Notes: generated by a model not told the origin, from the sequence alone. A stretch of 64,000 bases of DNA from an uncultured Candidatus Saccharibacteria bacterium (GCA_937859515.1 CALMAK010000018.1:77915-141914), one strand, 5' to 3'; positions 42,185 through 51,670 are shown, counted from the first letter of the stretch. Program-made: numbers and translations.

Positions 42185-42634
42185 TTACGCAGCCTCTTCT
42201 GTGTTCTCGTCCGCCGCAGGAACGACGTAGTACTTCCATCCCTGGTCGAAATAGACGATGACGTTCTTCTCCGCGAAGGCCGCCGCGATGGCTGCCTGTG
42301 CGACGTCACTCGCTCCGATCTCGATCAGCACCGCTTCGATGATGGTAGGAGTCGGCTTGGCGACATCGACAAGCAGAGACTCCATGCTCCAGAACGTCGC
42401 CGAGATCTGGTTGTGATCATCGCCGGGGTAGTGGACGAGCTCCACCCAGATGGGTCGATCCCAGCACGTTGCGAGGGCATCGATGATGTCCTTCGCGGCG
42501 CTGCGACCCTCTGCGAGGAGATGGATTTCATCCGTGAAGGTTTGGTACTCGATGTACCGCCCCTTGAAATGGGGATGGCACAGGGACAGGGTTCGTAGGT
42601 AAGGCTGGTAAGGTGCGATGGGGGATGCGGTCAT
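42185..42634 (-). CDS. GC-rich soluble protein, unknown function (149 aa)
   Basis: 149 residues, no membrane segment or signal. Contains 'DIIDALATCWDRPIWVELVHY' (about 50-70, split here by the length limit into its key part WDRPIWVELVHY) and ends in an acidic ADENTEEAA tail. Codons are G/C-ending. A consensus promoter on the minus strand, TTGACA and TATAAT with 17 bases between, gives a leader of about 60 bases; only a weak purine tract precedes the ATG. A strong terminator follows. No family recognised. Confidence 0.65.
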   Translation of the reverse strand: MTASPIAPYQPYLRTLSLCHPHFKGRYIEYQTFTDEIHLLAEGRSAAKDIIDALATCWDRPIWVELVHYPGDDHNQISATFWSMESLLVDVAKPTPTIIEAVLIEIGASDVAQAAIAAAFAEKNVIVYFDQGWKYYVVPAADENTEEAA

Positions 42635-42695
42635 GGGTGACCCGCTTTCTCTTGTGCCTCGTCGACCTACGGGTGTAGGGATATAAGCAAATCAT

Positions 42696-42724
42696 ATTAT
42701 AACAAAATGATATAAAATTGTCAA
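42696..42724 (-). promoter_or_regulatory. Consensus sigma-70 promoter of the gene at 42185-42634
   Basis: Read on the minus strand: TTGACA (42724-42719), 17 bases, TATAAT (42701-42696). This is a full consensus match, stronger than nearly all other promoters in the window. Confidence 0.8.
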
Positions 42725-42752
42725 TTTATTATCTCTGTTACAATAAAGACAT

Positions 42753-43340
42753 ATGGATACACAGGTTGAGCTTGATTCACTGAAAGATAAGATTATCGCA
42801 GATCATGTTTGCCCAGAACTATCAGCAGGTGCGACGCAACTTGTCATGGGCGATGGAGACCCGAATGCCGATATTGTCTTTGTTGGTGAAGCTCCGGGTA
42901 AGAACGAAGATGAACAAGGCGTGCCGTTTGTCGGAGCGGCTGGCAAGTTTCTTAATGAGATGCTGGCGGCAGCGGGTATGGAGCGTAAGGATGTCTATAT
43001 TACGAACGTCGTGAAGTATCGTCCACCAAACAATCGCGATCCATTGCCGGAAGAGAAGGCGGCATTTTTGCCCTATCTTTTGCGTCAATTGGAAATTATT
43101 AACCCCAAGGCCGTCATTACGTTGGGGCGTCACAGTATGGAGTATTTTTTGCCTGATGCAAAAATTAGCCAAGTGCATGGTCACGCGGTGCGAAAAAGGG
43201 TGGTCTATCATGATAAAGTTGAGCACGAATGGCTTATTGTTCCTCTCTATCATCCAGCGGCAGCACTATACAACGGTGGCATGAGGCAGACACTTATTGA
43301 CGACTTCATCGCAGCAAACGAGCTTGTTAAGAGTCGATAG
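42753..43340 (+). CDS. Family-4-type uracil-DNA glycosylase without Fe-S cysteines
   Basis: 195 residues. Motif 1 GEAPGKNEDEQGVPFVGAAG near residue 46, ITNVVKYRPPNNRDP near 85 and motif 2 LYHPAAALY near 170 place it in UDG family 4, which removes uracil from DNA. Family 4 usually has four Fe-S cysteines; here the positions in NVVKCRPP and EE...C.PYL are Tyr and Phe and only one Cys (residue 20) exists in the whole protein, so no 4Fe-4S cluster can form. TACAAT 42739-42744 is 8 bases before ATG 42753. Confidence 0.9.
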   Translation: MDTQVELDSLKDKIIADHVCPELSAGATQLVMGDGDPNADIVFVGEAPGKNEDEQGVPFVGAAGKFLNEMLAAAGMERKDVYITNVVKYRPPNNRDPLPEEKAAFLPYLLRQLEIINPKAVITLGRHSMEYFLPDAKISQVHGHAVRKRVVYHDKVEHEWLIVPLYHPAAALYNGGMRQTLIDDFIAANELVKSR

Positions 43341-43357
43341 TCATAGCGTATGTAATC

Positions 43358-43393
43358 TTGACAAAATATACCCCCAGGGGGTATATTGAGTAT
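43358..43393 (+). promoter_or_regulatory. Promoter-operator of the copper module
   Basis: TTGACA (43358-43363), 18 bases, TATATT (43382-43387). The spacer and -10 hold a perfect inverted repeat AATATACCCCC-A-GGGGGTATATT (43365-43387), the typical CsoR-family operator form with C-tracts and G-tracts. Repressor binding would block the promoter. The ATG at 43394 is 6 bases after the -10, so the message is leaderless. Confidence 0.88.
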
Positions 43394-43663
43394 ATGAATG
43401 GAGATATTAAAAAACGGGCATCAAGACGCCTCAAGATTATTGAGGGTCAGATTCGTGGTTTACAGAAAATGGTCGAAGATGATGCCTACTGTGTCGATAT
43501 CATCACGCAAGCTTCAGCGATTAAAGAGGCACTGTCAGGAGTAGAAGACTTGTTGCTTGAGAATCACCTTAGTACTCATGTGATTCACCAGATAAAAAGT
43601 GGTAAAGAAGCAACAGCGACCGAAGAGATTCTCAAAGTCTATAAACTAAAGCGGAAGAAATAG
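43394..43663 (+). CDS. CsoR/RcnR-family metal-sensing repressor
   Basis: 89 residues, all-helical. Conserved core RRLKIIEGQIRGLQKMVEDD, AYCVDIITQ and ALSGVEDLLLENHLSTH. The metal ligands fall at Cys33, His58 and His62. Copper-sensing CsoR has Cys-His-Cys at these spacings, while nickel/cobalt-sensing RcnR has Cys-His-His, so the third ligand here is of the RcnR kind although the operon exports copper. It presumably represses itself, the cupredoxin and the ATPase through the operator at 43365-43387. Start 43394 rather than 43358, because the latter lies in the promoter. Confidence 0.9.
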   Translation: MNGDIKKRASRRLKIIEGQIRGLQKMVEDDAYCVDIITQASAIKEALSGVEDLLLENHLSTHVIHQIKSGKEATATEEILKVYKLKRKK

Positions 43664-43671
43664 GAGAGAAT

Positions 43672-44043
43672 ATGGAAAAATTACTCGTTGCTATTGGTGC
43701 CGCGCTGGTTGTGGGGTCTATCGTGTGGTGGTTTTTTGGGAAACACACAACAACTGAAAAGGAGGCTGATATGTCAAATGATATGCAGGAGGTGACGGTG
43801 ACGGTTAGTGGTGGTTATACGCCAAATACTGTCGTACTGCGCCAAGGTGTGCCGGCGAAAATTGTGTTTGAGCGCAAGGACCCGTCTGGTTGCTTTAACG
43901 AGGTGGTGTTCCCAGATTTTGGTGTACACGAGGAGCTGCCAGTTGGTGATAAACACCCAATTGCCATTGATACGAGCAAACCGGGCGAATATACCTATGC
44001 GTGCGGCATGAATATGTTTCACGGCAAGGTGGTGATCAAATAA
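43672..44043 (+). CDS. Membrane-anchored cupredoxin-like protein
   Basis: 123 residues: N-terminal membrane anchor (MEKLLVAIGAALVVGSIVWW), linker, and a beta domain with SGCFNEVVF near 82 and the C-terminal YACGMNMFHGKV motif near 109-120, which supplies Cys, Met and His ligands for copper. It is probably an outer-face copper carrier or chaperone for the ATPase that follows. GGAGAGAAT precedes the ATG. The stop TAA shares one base with the ATPase ATG. Confidence 0.85.
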   Translation: MEKLLVAIGAALVVGSIVWWFFGKHTTTEKEADMSNDMQEVTVTVSGGYTPNTVVLRQGVPAKIVFERKDPSGCFNEVVFPDFGVHEELPVGDKHPIAIDTSKPGEYTYACGMNMFHGKVVIK

Positions 44044-45950
44044 TGAGCGTCAAAGCCAGGTTTATTATTGCTGCGGTATTGTCTGCGCCGATGCTAGCTG
44101 AGATGATTCTTGGTCCGCTGACGGGTTGGAAGTTACCGGGCCATACCTGGACGATGCTTGGCCTGACGACAGTGATCATGATTGTCTGCGGGGCACCATT
44201 TATCCATACAGCCTGGGCGGCATTTCGGAATCATCATGCCAACATGGATACACTGATTGCCATAGGAACGAGCACCGCGTATCTGTACAGTATCTATGCG
44301 ATGATGAATCATCAGCCAGTGTTCTTTGAGGTGGCGGCGTTTGTGATTACATTTATTTTGTTGGGGCAGGTCTTTGAGGAAATGACCAAGGGCCGCGCCA
44401 GTAGTGCAATCGAGAAATTATTAGGTTTGCAAGCGCGTGATGCTGAGGTGCTACGCGATGGTGAGGTAGTCTTGGTACCGATTAATGAGGTGACGGTTGG
44501 CGACATTATTCGTGTTCGGCCTGGACAAAAGATCGCTGTTGACGGTGTGATTACCGAAGGCTCGTCGACAATTGACGAGGCGATGGTGACGGGCGAAAGT
44601 ATGCCGGTCACAAAAAAGGTAGGTGACGCGGTAATAGGGTCGACTATCAATAAAACGGGCGCATTTACTTTCAAGGCGACCAAGGTTGGTGAGGCCGCAT
44701 TGTTGGCACAGATTATCGAGATGGTTAAAAACGCGCAAGTCAGCCGTGCGCCGATTCAAAAGATAGTTGATACGATTTCAAACGTCTTCGTACCAGTCGT
44801 ACTGATCATTGCTATCATTACCTTTGTTGCGTGGTATGTATTCCTTGGTGCAGATGCTTCGCAGGCGCTGATGTATGGGGTGGCAGTACTGATCATCGCG
44901 TGTCCATGTGCGTTGGGACTGGCGACGCCGACGGCACTGATGGTTGGTACGGGGCGTGGTGCGCGGATGGGCATTCTAGTCAAAAATGGCGAAGTGCTGG
45001 AGGCGGCGAACAATATTAAAACTGTGGTGTTTGACAAGACTGGTACGATTACACTGGGCCAGCCGACGGTTACGGATATTATTGGCGACGAAAAGGAGGT
45101 TTTACTGCTTGCCTCGTCACTTGAGCACTCGTCCGAACACCCAATCGCACAGGCTATTGTGGACAAGGCCGCCAGCCTCGGTGTGGTGCCGCAAAAAATC
45201 ACAAGGTTCAAGGCAGTTGAAGGCAAAGGCGTGACGGCAGATATTGCGGGTACGCGGGCATTCGTTGGTAATGTAAAATTACTGGATGTCCAGCTTTCGG
45301 GTGACCTGGCGGCAGAAATGCAGCGTCTACAGAATGAAGCAAAAACCGTCGTAATTGTTGGTCGTGCAGGTTGGGTGATCGGTCTCATTGCTGTGCAAGA
45401 TGTGCCCAAGAAAACTTCATCTGAGGCCATCGCTATCCTCAAAAAACGTGGTCTTTCCACTGTTATGGTTACAGGTGATAATCAACGTGTCGCCGAGGCG
45501 ATTGCGGCGCAAGTTGGTATTGATGAGGTGATTGCCGAGGTGTTGCCAGGAGATAAGGCGAATCGCGTTACATCACTGCAGCAATCTGGCAATGTTGCCT
45601 TTGTCGGTGATGGTATTAATGATGCACCGGCACTCGCCGCTGCTGACCTTGGCATTGCCATGGGATCGGGTACTGACATCGCCATCGAATCGGGCGGAAT
45701 CGTGTTGGTTAAAAATGACATTATGGATGTTGTGCGGGCCTTGTCTCTTAGTCAAAAGACCTTCGGTCGCATTAAGTTAAATCTATTTTGGGCGTTTATT
45801 TATAATACGCTGGGTATCCCGGTCGCGGCAGGGCTGTTTGTCTGGGCGGGCCTTACGCTTAGCCCTGAACTGGCGGGTCTTGCGATGGCGTTTAGTTCAG
45901 TGTCGGTGGTTGTCAGCTCGCTGTTATTGAACCGTGCCAGACTAGCATAA
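44043..45950 (+). CDS. Copper-translocating P1B-type ATPase
   Basis: 635 residues. Membrane motif ACPCALGLATP (CPC) near 298, phosphorylation site DKTGTIT near 337, TGES near 185, SSEHPIAQ (HP) near 368, GDNQ and GDGINDAPAL near 525. No N-terminal heavy-metal-associated domain: it begins straight with the first membrane helices, so the cupredoxin upstream may deliver the metal. It likely expels Cu+. Start 44043 overlaps the cupredoxin stop by one base. Confidence 0.93.
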   Translation: MSVKARFIIAAVLSAPMLAEMILGPLTGWKLPGHTWTMLGLTTVIMIVCGAPFIHTAWAAFRNHHANMDTLIAIGTSTAYLYSIYAMMNHQPVFFEVAAFVITFILLGQVFEEMTKGRASSAIEKLLGLQARDAEVLRDGEVVLVPINEVTVGDIIRVRPGQKIAVDGVITEGSSTIDEAMVTGESMPVTKKVGDAVIGSTINKTGAFTFKATKVGEAALLAQIIEMVKNAQVSRAPIQKIVDTISNVFVPVVLIIAIITFVAWYVFLGADASQALMYGVAVLIIACPCALGLATPTALMVGTGRGARMGILVKNGEVLEAANNIKTVVFDKTGTITLGQPTVTDIIGDEKEVLLLASSLEHSSEHPIAQAIVDKAASLGVVPQKITRFKAVEGKGVTADIAGTRAFVGNVKLLDVQLSGDLAAEMQRLQNEAKTVVIVGRAGWVIGLIAVQDVPKKTSSEAIAILKKRGLSTVMVTGDNQRVAEAIAAQVGIDEVIAEVLPGDKANRVTSLQQSGNVAFVGDGINDAPALAAADLGIAMGSGTDIAIESGGIVLVKNDIMDVVRALSLSQKTFGRIKLNLFWAFIYNTLGIPVAAGLFVWAGLTLSPELAGLAMAFSSVSVVVSSLLLNRARLA

Positions 45951-45961
45951 CGAGCAACTTC

Positions 45962-46101
45962 TTGCCAAAACGCGCAAAGTTTGCTATAATGAAAGCACTT
46001 ACAAGGGGAATCTTACTGAAAATCTGGCCGCATTCCGCCTCTCGTATAACTTTATTCAAGTAATATAATTTATTTCAAAAACAAGGAGAAATAGTAATAC
46101 T
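45962..46101 (+). promoter_or_regulatory. rnj promoter region and leader
   Basis: TTGCCA (45962-45967), 17 bases, TATAAT (45985-45990), then a 110-base leader. A second TATAAT lies at 46064-46069. AAGGAGA (46083-46089) is about 12 bases from the ATG, rather far for a Shine-Dalgarno. Confidence 0.6.
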
Positions 46102-48225
46102 ATGGGTCAACGACGACTCGCATCACCGCAAAAGGACGATGCATCTAAACAACCGCAGCGCAAGCCGCAAAAATCTAATAATACCGTTATTAATAACACC
46201 AGCACTCGTAAGGGTGAAGTGTTCCGTGCGCAGCGCCGTACATCCGAGAACGTTAATGCACGCGCCTCACAGCACGTTATTAATGTACCGGTCAATAAAT
46301 CAATCTACAACGGATATGCTGGTCGCCAGTTCAGCCTCGCCGACCAAAAGCGCCAGCCACGTGATAATGCGCCAAAACTAAAGGTAATTCCAATCGGGGG
46401 CCTCGGTGAGATGGGCATTGGCAAGAACATGATGGCCATCGAATACGAAAACGACATTATCGTGATCGACTGTGGCTTCCTGTTCCCAGGCAGTGACTAT
46501 CCAGGCATTAATTACATTACTCCGGATATAACGTATCTCGAGGAGCGCAAGGATAAGATCCGCGCAATCGTCTTTACGCACGGTCACCTTGATCACATTG
46601 GTGCCTTTCGACATATCGCTGAGAAGATTCCTGCGCCGGTCTACGGTAGCAAGTTTACGCTTGGTATGGTCAAGCGCACCATGGAAGAATCAACCAGTGA
46701 GTATACGCCAGAATACATCGAGATGAGCCCTGAGGCGCACGAAAAGATTGTCATTACTGATAATTTCAGCATCGAATTGGTCCGTGTGAATCACTCGATT
46801 CCTGATGCGACCGCCGTGGTTGTTCGTACGCCACTGGGTGTCTTGGTCGACACAGGTGACTGGCGTTTTGAGGACAATCCAGTGGACGGTAAGAAGTTCG
46901 ACCTCGAACGCCTGACAGAAATTGCTACCAAAGAAGGTATTTTACTGTTGATGAACGAATCTACCAACTGTGAGTCAGATGGTACGCACACCCACGGTGA
47001 GTTTGACATCCAGCAAAGCATCGGCCAGGTGATGGACAAATATCCATCAAGCCGCTTGATCCTTAGCTGCTTTTCTAGTCAGATCCACCGCATGCAGGTC
47101 ATCCTTGATGAAGCCCGCAAACATGATCGAAAGGTGGCGTTTGCTGGATACAGTATGTTGCAGAACCTCGAGATTGCGCTGCGCACTGGTGAGATTAAGA
47201 TTCCAAAAGACGTTGTCGTCAAGATGGAAGATGTCGTCAAGCTGCCAGATGGCAAGGTGACGATTGTTTGTACTGGTTCACAGGGTGAGTTTAACGCCGT
47301 CCTTAATCGTATGGCGTCGGGTAGTCATAAATTTATCAAGATCAAAAACAGTGATGTTGTGGTATTTAGCAGTAACCCGATCCCTGGTAACGAAAAGTAC
47401 GTTGTTCGCACCGTTGATGGTCTGATGCGCGAGGGTAGTGCAGTGATTCAAAACGGCAAGACTCACTTGACAGGCATCGGTCCATTGCACCTTTCTGGCC
47501 ACGGATATTACGAAGACCATGTCAAGCTCATTAATGCGCTTAATCCAACCTATTACATGCCAATTCACGGTGAGTTCCATATGTTGGTTCACAACGCTGA
47601 ACTGGCAGAGAAGGAGGCTGCCATTCCTCGCGACAACATCTTTGTGTGTGATAGTGGCGATGTCATCGAAATCACGACCGAAGGCGCTAAGAAGAATGGT
47701 CGTGTTCAGGTTGGCGGCATTATGTACGACGACAGTGGCGCAATTGTCAGTGAAGTTGTCCTCAAAGATCGCATTCACATGGCATCAGAGGGTATGTTTA
47801 TTGTTGTGCTGACTGTCCAGCGTGGTACTGGTCGCCTCATGACCAGCCCGGATATCATTAGCCGCGGCTTTATCTACCTGCGTGATAGTGAAGAGCTAAT
47901 GAATTTGATGCGTCAGTATCTAAAGCAAAAGGTTGCTCGTAGTTTTGGCGGTAAGAAACTAGATATGGATCAGCTAAAGAAGGAATTGAAAGACGAGATC
48001 ACACATCTTCTTTACGATCAGACTCGTCGTACGCCAATCGTAATCCCAGTCATTAATGAGATTGGCGGTGGTAATCGCAATAATGGTGACAGGCAGCAGG
48101 GGCAAGGTAATCGTGGTGGTGACTTTAAGCATCCAGCTCCACAGAAGTTCCCAGCGCCTGCTGTTCCCGACACCGAGGCCAACGACACTAAGGCCCGTCA
48201 GGTTCAGGACAACCGTCCCTACTAA
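46102..48225 (+). CDS. rnj: Ribonuclease J
   Basis: 707 residues. An N-terminal basic, Gln/Asn-rich extension of about 90 residues precedes the metallo-beta-lactamase/beta-CASP core with FTHGHLDHIGA near 157, VNHSIPDA near 232, GTHTHGEF near 293, a beta-CASP segment with SCFSSQIHRMQ near 320 and SGHGYYEDH near 467, followed by the RNase J C-terminal domain and a Gly/Asn-rich disordered tail. Endo- and 5'-3' exoribonuclease for mRNA turnover and rRNA processing. No RNase E is present in the window. Confidence 0.95.
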   Translation: MGQRRLASPQKDDASKQPQRKPQKSNNTVINNTSTRKGEVFRAQRRTSENVNARASQHVINVPVNKSIYNGYAGRQFSLADQKRQPRDNAPKLKVIPIGGLGEMGIGKNMMAIEYENDIIVIDCGFLFPGSDYPGINYITPDITYLEERKDKIRAIVFTHGHLDHIGAFRHIAEKIPAPVYGSKFTLGMVKRTMEESTSEYTPEYIEMSPEAHEKIVITDNFSIELVRVNHSIPDATAVVVRTPLGVLVDTGDWRFEDNPVDGKKFDLERLTEIATKEGILLLMNESTNCESDGTHTHGEFDIQQSIGQVMDKYPSSRLILSCFSSQIHRMQVILDEARKHDRKVAFAGYSMLQNLEIALRTGEIKIPKDVVVKMEDVVKLPDGKVTIVCTGSQGEFNAVLNRMASGSHKFIKIKNSDVVVFSSNPIPGNEKYVVRTVDGLMREGSAVIQNGKTHLTGIGPLHLSGHGYYEDHVKLINALNPTYYMPIHGEFHMLVHNAELAEKEAAIPRDNIFVCDSGDVIEITTEGAKKNGRVQVGGIMYDDSGAIVSEVVLKDRIHMASEGMFIVVLTVQRGTGRLMTSPDIISRGFIYLRDSEELMNLMRQYLKQKVARSFGGKKLDMDQLKKELKDEITHLLYDQTRRTPIVIPVINEIGGGNRNNGDRQQGQGNRGGDFKHPAPQKFPAPAVPDTEANDTKARQVQDNRPY

Positions 48226-48243
48226 TCGCATCCAAGGAGATGT

Positions 48244-48735
48244 ATGCCAGCTCATACTTTTCACGATAACGATTCAACGATCCCCGCCGAGATTATCTCT
48301 GCGGGGTTTGCTGATATCGAGAAGGTTATTGTAATGGGAGGGGGCGTGCTTGAGCTCTATGGGCTGCGACGTGCCACTGATATTGATCTGGTAACAACAC
48401 AGGCAAATTCTGAGGGGCTTATTGCTGACAACCCTCAGCGTTGGCATAAAATCGTGAGGCATTACACGGCACTTGCTGACGGTCATCCGTTTACCCGTAC
48501 CAGTATCGCCGACACTGACGCTCGTTTTGATATATGGAATCAGTGGTATGATGTGCGTCGTCCGGTGGGTGATCGCCAGCTGTACCCGCTGCGTGACCTT
48601 CGCGCACGATCGGTGCAGCATCCAATGGGATTTTACGTGATGCGACTCGACGAAATGATTGATATGAAGCAAGCGGCGGCACGCGACAAAGATTTGCGTG
48701 ATGTTGCGCTGTATCAACAATTGGGGGAAGCATAG
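48244..48735 (+). CDS. Nucleotidyltransferase-like protein
   Basis: 163 residues. VIVMGGGVLELYGLRRATDIDL at residues 28-49 matches the GG...G..R.T.DIDL start of MNT-type or AbiEii-like nucleotidyltransferases, but the usual second catalytic acid pair is not evident. No HEPN or antitoxin partner is adjacent, so a toxin-antitoxin role is not supported. CCAAGGAGATGT precedes the ATG, 18 bases after rnj, so it is likely cotranscribed. Confidence 0.65.
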   Translation: MPAHTFHDNDSTIPAEIISAGFADIEKVIVMGGGVLELYGLRRATDIDLVTTQANSEGLIADNPQRWHKIVRHYTALADGHPFTRTSIADTDARFDIWNQWYDVRRPVGDRQLYPLRDLRARSVQHPMGFYVMRLDEMIDMKQAAARDKDLRDVALYQQLGEA

Positions 48736-48816
48736 GCAGTACTTGCATAATGTTGTAATTTATGATACAATAAAAGTATACAATCATAACAGATATGACG
48801 TATACTAAATAAGGTT

Positions 48817-51060
48817 ATGGCACAAAAGAAAAAATCATCATCACGCAAGAAAGCATCGGCAAAAAAGCCAGTCGCACCACAGCATTCGCTGCCGAGTGGT
48901 TTTTGGCTGCAGGTTGGGGCGGTGTGTTTAATCGCCGTGTCGGTACTATTTGTTGCAGCGTGGTTGGGTGCGGGTGGTCCGGTCCTCGAATGGATTAATA
49001 CGGTTGCGCTCAATACTATCGGTTGGGCCGTCTATATTATTCCGTTCCTATTTATTTATCTGGCGGTGGCGACATTTCGTGCCGAGGAGAACCGTATTCC
49101 ATTTGTCGTGAAAGCTGCGGCTGTCATGACGGTCATTTGGTTTGCTGGTATCTTTGGACTGATGAAAAACTCTGCGAGTGAGGGCGCCGGTGGATTTATT
49201 GGTACAACTGTTAACAGTGCGATGAGTGCCTTGGTTGAAGTGAGTTGGGTCGCAGGGCTTATCTATACACTGTTAATTGTGATCACGATCCTGTTCGTAT
49301 TGCAGGTAACCCCGATGGCTTTGTTCCGTAAGATTGCCCAAATGGTGCGCACTGATCGTACTCAGGATAATGAAAATATAAAAGTCATGCGTAAGGCTGC
49401 TGCGATTGAAGATGCACCAAAGCCAAGCGGTGAAATTAAGTTGAATGCTGGTGTGCCAATTCTTGATCATGCCCAAGAAAGCAAGAAAAAGCGTGGCAAA
49501 ACCGGTCTCAAAACAGATGAACCTCGTGATAAGGTTGCCGAAAGCGGTGCAGCATTGGTGGCGGTCAGTGATCCGAACTGGAAGGCGCCCGACATCGAGA
49601 TGTTGGAGAAAAAGCAAAGCCCTGCTGATGCGGGCGATGTGCAGCAGAATGCCCAGATTATCAAGGACACACTCAGCGAATTTAACATTGATGTTGAGAT
49701 GGAAGGCGCTAATGTTGGTCCAAAGGTAACACAGTACACCTTGCGCCCACCAAGTGGCGTGAAGTTGACGCGTATTACCCAGCTTGAGACCAATATCGCC
49801 CTCAATCTGGCGGCGCAATCACTGCGCATCGAAGCACCGATTCCTGGTCAAAAGGCAGTGGGTATCGAAGTGCCAAACCGCCGTGCCGCCGATGTGCGTC
49901 TGTACGGTATCCTGAACAGCAGGCAATGGAAGGCGACGCGTGAGGCCCTGCCATTTGCGATTGGTAAGGATATTTCTGGCGAAGCAGTGATTGGCGAACT
50001 AAACAAGATGCCGCACCTTTTGGTCGCTGGTCAGACAGGTTCTGGTAAGTCAGTTATGATTAACACACTACTGACAAGTTTGCTCTATCGCAACAGCCCT
50101 AGCGAGCTAAAGCTGATCTTGGTCGACCCTAAACAAGTTGAAATGGCACCGTACGAGGATATTCCACACCTGCTGACGCCGATTATTACTGAACCCGAAA
50201 AGACGGTTAGTGCATTGAAGTGGGCGGTCAACGAGATGGAGCGCCGTTACAAGCAAATGGCAGAACTTAAGATTAAGAATATCAAGGATTATAACGCCAA
50301 AATTAAGAGTGGTGGTCACAAGATTGCCGTTGCTGATGAAGATGGCAACATGCAGCAGCACGAAGATGGTGCGATGCCATATATTGTGATTGTCATCGAC
50401 GAGATGGCTGATCTTATGATGGTGGCGAAACGCGATGTTGAGGCACTGATTGTCCGTATCGCGCAAAAGGCGCGTGCCGTTGGTATCCATCTTGTCCTCG
50501 CGACGCAGCGTCCAAGCGTCGATGTTATTACGGGTCTGATCAAGGCCAACGTACCAGCGCGTATTGCCTTTACCGTGGCCAGTCAGATCGATAGTATGAC
50601 AATCCTCGACCAGGCGGGTGCTGAAAAGCTGCTGGGTCAGGGTGATATGCTGCTAAAAACTGTGTCGATGCCAAAGCCGAAGCGTATTCAGGGTGCATGG
50701 GTAACCGACGAAGAAGTAGCCAAGATTACTGATCATCTGCGTATGCAATCAGCACCACAATACAATGATGAGATTATCAGTCAGCCAGTCCAATTGAACG
50801 GCAAGGGCGGTATTGTGATGACCGATTTCGATGGTGGCAATAGCGATGACGATATGTTTAACCAGGCAGTTGAGGCGGTGATTGCTGGGCGTAAGGCAAG
50901 TACAAGCTATCTCCAGCGACGCCTTCGCATTGGTTATAGCCGTGCGGCGCGCATTATGGAAGAGATGGAAGAACAGGGTATTATTGGCCCAGCTGATGGA
51001 TCACGTCCACGCGAGGTGCTGATTACGAGTATGGCTGACCTTGCGGGCGATACTGAATAG
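48817..51060 (+). CDS. ftsK: FtsK/SpoIIIE DNA translocase
   Basis: 747 residues: basic start, about four membrane helices within residues 25-170, linker, then a motor domain with Walker A AGQTGSGKSV near 408, Walker B VIVIDEMADLM near 528 and ATQRPSVDVITG near 565, and a C-terminal winged-helix gamma domain (TSYLQRRLRIGYSRAARIME) that reads KOPS-like sites. It pumps chromosome termini across the septum. TATACT 48801-48806 is 10 bases before the ATG. Confidence 0.96.
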   Translation: MAQKKKSSSRKKASAKKPVAPQHSLPSGFWLQVGAVCLIAVSVLFVAAWLGAGGPVLEWINTVALNTIGWAVYIIPFLFIYLAVATFRAEENRIPFVVKAAAVMTVIWFAGIFGLMKNSASEGAGGFIGTTVNSAMSALVEVSWVAGLIYTLLIVITILFVLQVTPMALFRKIAQMVRTDRTQDNENIKVMRKAAAIEDAPKPSGEIKLNAGVPILDHAQESKKKRGKTGLKTDEPRDKVAESGAALVAVSDPNWKAPDIEMLEKKQSPADAGDVQQNAQIIKDTLSEFNIDVEMEGANVGPKVTQYTLRPPSGVKLTRITQLETNIALNLAAQSLRIEAPIPGQKAVGIEVPNRRAADVRLYGILNSRQWKATREALPFAIGKDISGEAVIGELNKMPHLLVAGQTGSGKSVMINTLLTSLLYRNSPSELKLILVDPKQVEMAPYEDIPHLLTPIITEPEKTVSALKWAVNEMERRYKQMAELKIKNIKDYNAKIKSGGHKIAVADEDGNMQQHEDGAMPYIVIVIDEMADLMMVAKRDVEALIVRIAQKARAVGIHLVLATQRPSVDVITGLIKANVPARIAFTVASQIDSMTILDQAGAEKLLGQGDMLLKTVSMPKPKRIQGAWVTDEEVAKITDHLRMQSAPQYNDEIISQPVQLNGKGGIVMTDFDGGNSDDDMFNQAVEAVIAGRKASTSYLQRRLRIGYSRAARIMEEMEEQGIIGPADGSRPREVLITSMADLAGDTE

Positions 51061-51112
51061 ATAGTGATGTTGCCTGTTGCGTATTGGCCACAGGGAGGGG
51101 TAAACTAGAGGA

Positions 51113-51670
51113 ATGAATAAAAAGGCTTATGGTTTTACTCTCATAGAGTTATTGATAGTGATCGTCGTCATCGGAATTCTCGCGACTATTAGTATCATTA
51201 CCTATCGAGGTATACAAGAACGAGCTAAGACAACGGCGGTTCTGCTGGCTGTTGATCAGTGGGAGAAGTCTATAAGGCTTGAATTTACCTATGGCATGGA
51301 CCTCTCTTTTCTGGATGGCGTTACTACTTATTGCCTTGGTAGGATTGAAGATTTTCCTGCTAGGGACGGATTTGCAGAGGGTGAGTGTCTTGTTGGTAGC
51401 AACGGAGATACCTACTCGGTCAGCACTGTGATGACCGAGGCCTTTACGGCGCCATCGGATATGCCTTCGGGTAGTCTGCCTATCACTACAATGAATTACG
51501 GTGGCGTGACTTGGCGTTCGCGGGGCATTGCATTGTCTGGGGTTAACACGAGCGTCTTGTTGACGTATATTCCTCAAATCGCCGGTCAATGTGGGCGCGG
51601 TGAACCGGTAGGCAGTGATACCGGCGACCAGCTTGCGGGTGACGCGTGTATGCTATCCGTCAATCGCTAG
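51113..51670 (+). CDS. Type IV prepilin-like protein
   Basis: 185 residues. Class III signal: MNKKAYG then FTLIELLIVIVVIGILATI, with Glu at +5. The head domain has four cysteines (YCLGR, GECLV, GQCGRG, DACML), compatible with two disulfides. It parallels the prepilin at 2662 in length and in a 'YRGI.ERA' segment after the helix. TAAACT (51101-51106) is 6 bases before the ATG and AGAGGA fills the gap. rpsF follows with its own promoter. Confidence 0.87.
   Translation: MNKKAYGFTLIELLIVIVVIGILATISIITYRGIQERAKTTAVLLAVDQWEKSIRLEFTYGMDLSFLDGVTTYCLGRIEDFPARDGFAEGECLVGSNGDTYSVSTVMTEAFTAPSDMPSGSLPITTMNYGGVTWRSRGIALSGVNTSVLLTYIPQIAGQCGRGEPVGSDTGDQLAGDACMLSVNR

Noticed and set aside
48244..48735. Toxin-antitoxin pair based on the nucleotidyltransferase-like gene
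   Set aside because: No adjacent HEPN or AbiE-type partner; the gene stands alone between rnj and ftsK.
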